Assembly (NCBI RefSeq): GCF_002355595.1
Contig: NZ_AP017422.1
Location: 2,356,001 to 2,420,000 of the forward strand
Source of the DNA: Filimonas lacunae
Lineage (GTDB): Bacteria; Bacteroidota; Bacteroidia; Chitinophagales; Chitinophagaceae
Direction: 5' to 3'
Length of the DNA stretch: 64,000 bases
A program made the translations under genes and the position numbers. This document shows positions 60,865 to 64,000 of the stretch, piece after piece; position 1 is the stretch's first letter; each line of letters opens with the position of its first letter. The notes beneath the pieces were generated by a model that searched no databases, was not told the origin of the DNA, and saw only the letters and a list, made by a program, of their open reading frames with translations.

Positions 60865-61857
60865 ATGAAAGCGATAGTTATTAAAGGGCCGGGTATGTTG
60901 GATGTGAAAGATGTGCCGCAACCAGGTTCACCAGTTAAAGGGCATCTGGTTGTTAAAATGCAGGCAATGGGGGTAAACGGCGGAGATGTATTGGATATAT
61001 CCGGTGCTATGCCGCAAGGCTTTTTTCCTAAGAGCCGGCATAATATAGCTGGTGTGTCAGGAGTGGGTACTGTGGTGGAGACAGGTGAGGGGGTGCCAGA
61101 CGGATACAAAGGCAAAAATGTAACAGTGTATCGTTCTTTGTTATTTAGTGACGATATTATAGGAACATGGAGTGAGTATGTTCAGTTACATTACCTGCAC
61201 TGTGTAATATTACCTGATACAGTTAATCCGCGCGATTATGCTGGTTCACTGGTTAACAATATAACCGCCTTTGCTTTCTTACAGCAGGTGAAGGCAGAGG
61301 GACATAAGGGCATTATCGCTACGGCAGCAAATTCTGCGACAGGTTTGTCAATGCTTGGAGTGTGCCAGGCGTATGGGGTGCCATTAATAATGCTAGCAAG
61401 AAATGAGGTTGCCCGCGAGGAGCTGAAATCTTTGGGTGCTAAGCATGTGCTGGTACAGAATAGCCCCGGATATCAACAAAATTTACAGCAAGCTGCACAA
61501 GAATTGCAAACGACGGCTGTTTTTGACGGTGTTGGAGGAGCTGCATTAAATTCTGTGATGGAGGTGTTACCGGCAGGAACCAGTGTTTATAGTTATGGAT
61601 ATCTGGGAGGTGGAGAGCCGCTGAATTTTCATACACGGGTTTTGATGAAAGGAATTACACTTAAAGGATTCAGTAACTTCAGAACAGCTACGGTGAAGGA
61701 GCCGCTTTTGTTAGAACAGGCGCTGAGTGAGCTGGGCAAAATTATAGGTAACCCGCATTTTGCTACTAAAGCCGGTATGCAGTTTAGATTTTCACAAATA
61801 GAAGAAGCGTTTGCTTTTGCTACTTCAGGTAAAGGGAAGGCAATTCTAATTCCTTAA
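60865..61857 (+). CDS. Medium-chain dehydrogenase/reductase, quinone-oxidoreductase-like
   Basis: 330 residues of the zinc-type alcohol dehydrogenase superfamily. It has the GroES-like N-terminal domain (VKMQAMGVNGGDVLDISG, GVSGVGTVVETG) and a nucleotide-binding half with TAANSATGLSMLGVCQAYG, DGVGGAALNSVMEVL and LGGGEPLNF. Zn-ligand cysteines are not seen, so it is likely an NADPH-dependent quinone or enoyl reductase. The Rossmann loop differs from the usual GxGxxG. Regulation by the divergent HxlR protein is likely. Confidence 0.85.
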   Translation: MKAIVIKGPGMLDVKDVPQPGSPVKGHLVVKMQAMGVNGGDVLDISGAMPQGFFPKSRHNIAGVSGVGTVVETGEGVPDGYKGKNVTVYRSLLFSDDIIGTWSEYVQLHYLHCVILPDTVNPRDYAGSLVNNITAFAFLQQVKAEGHKGIIATAANSATGLSMLGVCQAYGVPLIMLARNEVAREELKSLGAKHVLVQNSPGYQQNLQQAAQELQTTAVFDGVGGAALNSVMEVLPAGTSVYSYGYLGGGEPLNFHTRVLMKGITLKGFSNFRTATVKEPLLLEQALSELGKIIGNPHFATKAGMQFRFSQIEEAFAFATSGKGKAILIP

Positions 61858-62150
61858 GGTAACAATACGGCGATAGTTATATGGACTATGTAAAACGTTT
61901 TACTCAAAGCAGGTATCGGGTCGGGAGAGCTATTTAAAAGGTGCACGTGTCGGGTATTTTGCCCCAATATAGGATAATGGTGTAAAACACAAAAGAGGAC
62001 ATGGGAATGCTCAATATATTTTAGAAGGAGTGGTGGGCTTATACTTCTTATCCTGCTCCGCAATGAACCCGAAGTACAAGGGAGTGACACGACGAAGCTG
62101 CCGTTAGAACAGCTGCCGGCTACAAAAAAACTATAAAAAAAACATACAAA
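61858..62150. other. Intergenic region, nothing recognised
   Basis: About 290 bp downstream of the oxidoreductase, up to the hairpin that ends the minus-strand CBM14-like gene. No coding features or repeats could be supported on either strand. Confidence 0.5.
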
Positions 62151-62180
62151 CCACTCCGGGCTTCACAAAGACCGGAGTGG
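62127..62180 (-). terminator. Terminator of the CBM14-like gene
   Basis: On the minus strand CCACTCCGG (62180-62172) and CCGGAGTGG (62159-62151) make a 9-bp stem with a 12-nt loop. It is followed by TTTGTATG and a run of eight T. It begins 13 bp after the stop codon at 62193. Confidence 0.8.
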
Positions 62181-62192
62181 CTTTGAAGGCGC

Positions 62193-62450
62193 TTAGTTGT
62201 AGAGACAAGGGCAGTCTGCCATGTCTTCTGGAAACACGCAAACATTTGAGGCGCAGTTAAAGAAAGTACCGCCCTGGCATTCAAAGGCTACAGGAACGCC
62301 GGAGTCGCAAACATAGAAGACTTCGCAATGAATATCGTCCGGTAAAAGAACGGGCAACTCGCCATCTTCTTCCGGACAGAAACCGACAGGGTTGGCGTTG
62401 AGTACGGTTGCTGTCAGCAGCAACAGGAGGATCAAGGTTAACTTTCTCAT
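62193..62450 (-). CDS. Small secreted peritrophin-A (CBM14)-like protein
   Basis: 85 residues: a signal peptide (KLTLILLLLLTATVLNA) and one Cys-rich domain of about 60 residues. The pattern is FCPEEDGELPVLLPDDIHC ... FYVCDSGVPVAFEC ... VCVFPEDMADC. It matches the peritrophin-A/CBM14 consensus, in which six Cys frame a chitin-binding fold (C, C-xx-FY-C, C, C, C). Two further Cys (FFNC and the final PC) could form an extra disulfide. CBM14 is mostly known from arthropods and their viruses, so a bacterial free-standing copy is unusual. Chitin binding is inference. It lies 30 bp downstream of the DUF1573 lipoprotein gene. Confidence 0.7.
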   Translation of the reverse strand: MRKLTLILLLLLTATVLNANPVGFCPEEDGELPVLLPDDIHCEVFYVCDSGVPVAFECQGGTFFNCASNVCVFPEDMADCPCLYN

Positions 62451-62480
62451 TGTTCGTGTATTTGATGGATAAAAAATGAC

Positions 62481-63578
62481 TTAAGGAGCAACCTCCCCGG
62501 TAAGGGTGGCCTGTAGCGGGTTGTTGGCTGCATTGGAGTAAATGCGGAGCGTCCGTCGTACGTTACCTTCCCCTTTAGCGGAAAAGGTAAGATGTACTAC
62601 ACTGCTGTCGCCAGGCAGGATGGCTGCTTTGTCAAACGTTGCTGCGGTACAGGCACAATCTGTATACACTGCCTGGATGACCAAAGGCTTTTTCCCGGTG
62701 TTGGTAATGGGGTAAGGAACAGAAGTTGTACTATGGTTCTTTACGATGCCCATATGTGCGGTATCGCTGATGGCATGTATAAAAGGCTCATTCTTTTCGT
62801 TATAGGCGGGGTCAATAATCAACCGCATTTCCTTCAACGCCTGCACATTCAGGAGGGCAGTGAGCGGTGTGATACCGGATAAGGCAACGGTAGCATACTG
62901 CCTGGCTCGCAGGGTATCGCCCGTAAACCGGAAAAAGCGAGCGGTCAACTGCTGGTTGTAAAAGGAGGGGCGCTGTTGTACATGTGTTTCTAAAAGTTTC
63001 GCATAGGCCTGCATGAACAGGGGTGCTGTAATGATTTTGGCAAAGATGCTGTCTGTTTTGGCTTTATCCTGAAAATTCGCATTTGTTGCGCGGATGTATT
63101 CTGCTTTACTGACCTGGGAAGAATCTTTAAACCGTGTCATTTCCACGTAGGAGTTACCGGCTGCAATACCGGCTACATATTTTCTCATATCTGCCAGAGA
63201 GATGTTGCCAGCTATGACGGCTTTTGTCTGTAACTGTTTATCGAGCACGGCAAAAGTGGGGAAGGTACCGCTGTGAAGCAGTGCTGCCAGCCATTGCTGC
63301 CCGGAGTCTGTAAAGTTAATCCTGGCCACCACAAAATTGCTGTCAATGATATTTTTAAATGCCTGGTTAGTAATGTAATCTGTTTCAAACAGCTTACACA
63401 CATGGCAGTCGGTTTGCCCGGATAAGAGCAACAGGCCTTTCTGATTGTCTTTGGCTGCCTGCAGCGCTTCATTCAGTGAGACATTCCGGAGTATTGCAGG
63501 CTCTTTTTTATTTTGACAGGCGTTCAGGAAGAGGGTACAGAAGAAGAGCAGCCAGGGAAAGGGTGTTTTTAAAAGCAT
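62481..63578 (-). CDS. Lipoprotein with thioredoxin-like fold and DUF1573 domain
   Basis: 365 residues. The N-terminus ends in LFLNAC, a lipobox. Residues about 35-145 are thioredoxin-like with CHVC as the CxxC site (LLLSGQTDCHVCKLF, GTFPTFAVLDKQ). A helical middle follows. Residues about 270-365 are a DUF1573 Ig-like domain (STTSVPYPITNTGKKPLVI, VYTDCACTAA, GEGNVRRTLRIYSNAANNP). Such proteins sit in the periplasm of Bacteroidota and are thought to handle envelope thiols or act in protein quality control. It is first in a two-gene unit with the CBM14-like gene; it may help form that protein's disulfides, which is inference. Confidence 0.8.
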   Translation of the reverse strand: MLLKTPFPWLLFFCTLFLNACQNKKEPAILRNVSLNEALQAAKDNQKGLLLLSGQTDCHVCKLFETDYITNQAFKNIIDSNFVVARINFTDSGQQWLAALLHSGTFPTFAVLDKQLQTKAVIAGNISLADMRKYVAGIAAGNSYVEMTRFKDSSQVSKAEYIRATNANFQDKAKTDSIFAKIITAPLFMQAYAKLLETHVQQRPSFYNQQLTARFFRFTGDTLRARQYATVALSGITPLTALLNVQALKEMRLIIDPAYNEKNEPFIHAISDTAHMGIVKNHSTTSVPYPITNTGKKPLVIQAVYTDCACTAATFDKAAILPGDSSVVHLTFSAKGEGNVRRTLRIYSNAANNPLQATLTGEVAP

Positions 63579-64000
63579 TCTATTTTGTTTGGTCTGTGAT
63601 AAATATAAATAAGTTATTTAATAAAATGTAATATGAGTAGAGAATGTTTTAATGTAAGGTTTTTGAAACAGCGAGGAGTATTGATGTGTTGTGTTGATGT
63701 TCCTCTTAAATAATTAATTGTTCCGGTGTATGTCAAATCCGGTATTCAGGCTGCCACGCTATCATGAACAGGGAGGAGTCGTAGAAACTATATTTAGTGG
63801 CTGTTTTCTTCTTTCTCCCTTTAAAAATCACTGTGGTTTGTTGTATCCTCCCTTTCCTGCCGTAAGTCGCGGGGCCATGCTTGTATGCGGCTTATTATTA
63901 TTGGAATGTTCCCGAACAATCCGGATTCCTTGGTGATGGTTGGGTAAGAAAAATAGTAACCGCCATTTATCATTTATGAAAAACGGGAGCGTAAACATCC
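63579..64000. other. Right-edge region without a supported gene
   Basis: About 420 bp upstream of the lipoprotein gene. A 72-codon frame on the plus strand (63718-63936) has no family features or good start context. An ATG at 63976 opens a frame that runs off the window (MKNGS...), which may be the start of a gene, but too little is visible. Confidence 0.4.

Noticed and set aside
60789-61115. N-terminal extension of the HxlR frame
   Set aside because: It is open by chance, overlaps the divergent oxidoreductase gene, is Pro/Thr-rich and has no similarity to HxlR proteins; the ATG at 60788 gives a normal family length.
63718-63936. 72-codon plus-strand frame near the right edge
   Set aside because: No recognisable domain, weak start context and composition unlike neighbouring genes.
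1-64000. CRISPR arrays, rRNA genes or intact insertion sequences
   Set aside because: No regularly spaced short repeats, rRNA sequence or intact transposase genes were seen anywhere in the window.

Overview
The window looks like chromosomal DNA from a Bacteroidota, most likely a Chitinophaga-type Chitinophagaceae. Evidence: moderate-to-low GC, A-rich gene starts without clear Shine-Dalgarno sites, promoter elements of the TTTG / TAnnTTTG type, a TonB-dependent outer-membrane barrel, a DUF1573 lipoprotein and CarboxypepD_reg-like domains. The genus is inference.

Left flank (1-5107): ordinary genes. These are a dienelactone-hydrolase-family protein running off the left edge, a secreted M1 metallopeptidase, a SnoaL/NTF2-like protein, an LprI-like secreted protein and a class-C beta-lactamase-family serine hydrolase.

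Core (5504-58015): one very long co-directional series of genes with gaps of 11-35 bp (114 bp before the last one). Order: NRPS1 (FAAL-T-C-A-T-C-A-T-E), a diaminobutyrate-type aminotransferase, SbnA-like and SbnB-like diaminopropionate enzymes, NRPS2 (three C-A-T modules), a 7608-residue NRPS3 (docking domain, seven C-A-T modules, TE), a cyclic-peptide-type ABC exporter, a TonB-family outer-membrane barrel, a small TPM-domain protein, a fused isoprenyl-diphosphate-synthase-like / terpene-cyclase-barrel protein, and a 40-residue mini-gene closed by a strong terminator. A type II thioesterase follows, and an Sfp-type PPTase converges on it. Adenylation codes read by hand predict an N-acylated dodecapeptide: acyl-Dab-D-(Dap?)-Dab-Val-Ser-Val-Asx-Val-Asx-Val-Asx-(Phe/Tyr). 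That is a cationic head followed by an alternating Val/Asx tail. The tail is encoded by module pairs that are nearly identical at DNA level, spaced about 6.28 kb apart, so the assembly line grew by tandem duplication.

The most unusual part is the end of the operon. An enzyme with an intact DDxxD motif and QW-type repeats sits next to a 40-residue peptide whose only Trp lies five residues from its C terminus. This resembles ComQ/ComX Trp prenylation in Bacillus, but with a fused cyclase-like barrel and inside an NRPS locus.

Right flank (59415-64000): tRNA-Arg(TCT) with a terminator, a decayed serine-recombinase remnant beside it, an HxlR regulator divergent from an oxidoreductase, a small secreted peritrophin-A (CBM14)-like protein that is unusual for a bacterium, and a DUF1573/thioredoxin-fold lipoprotein.
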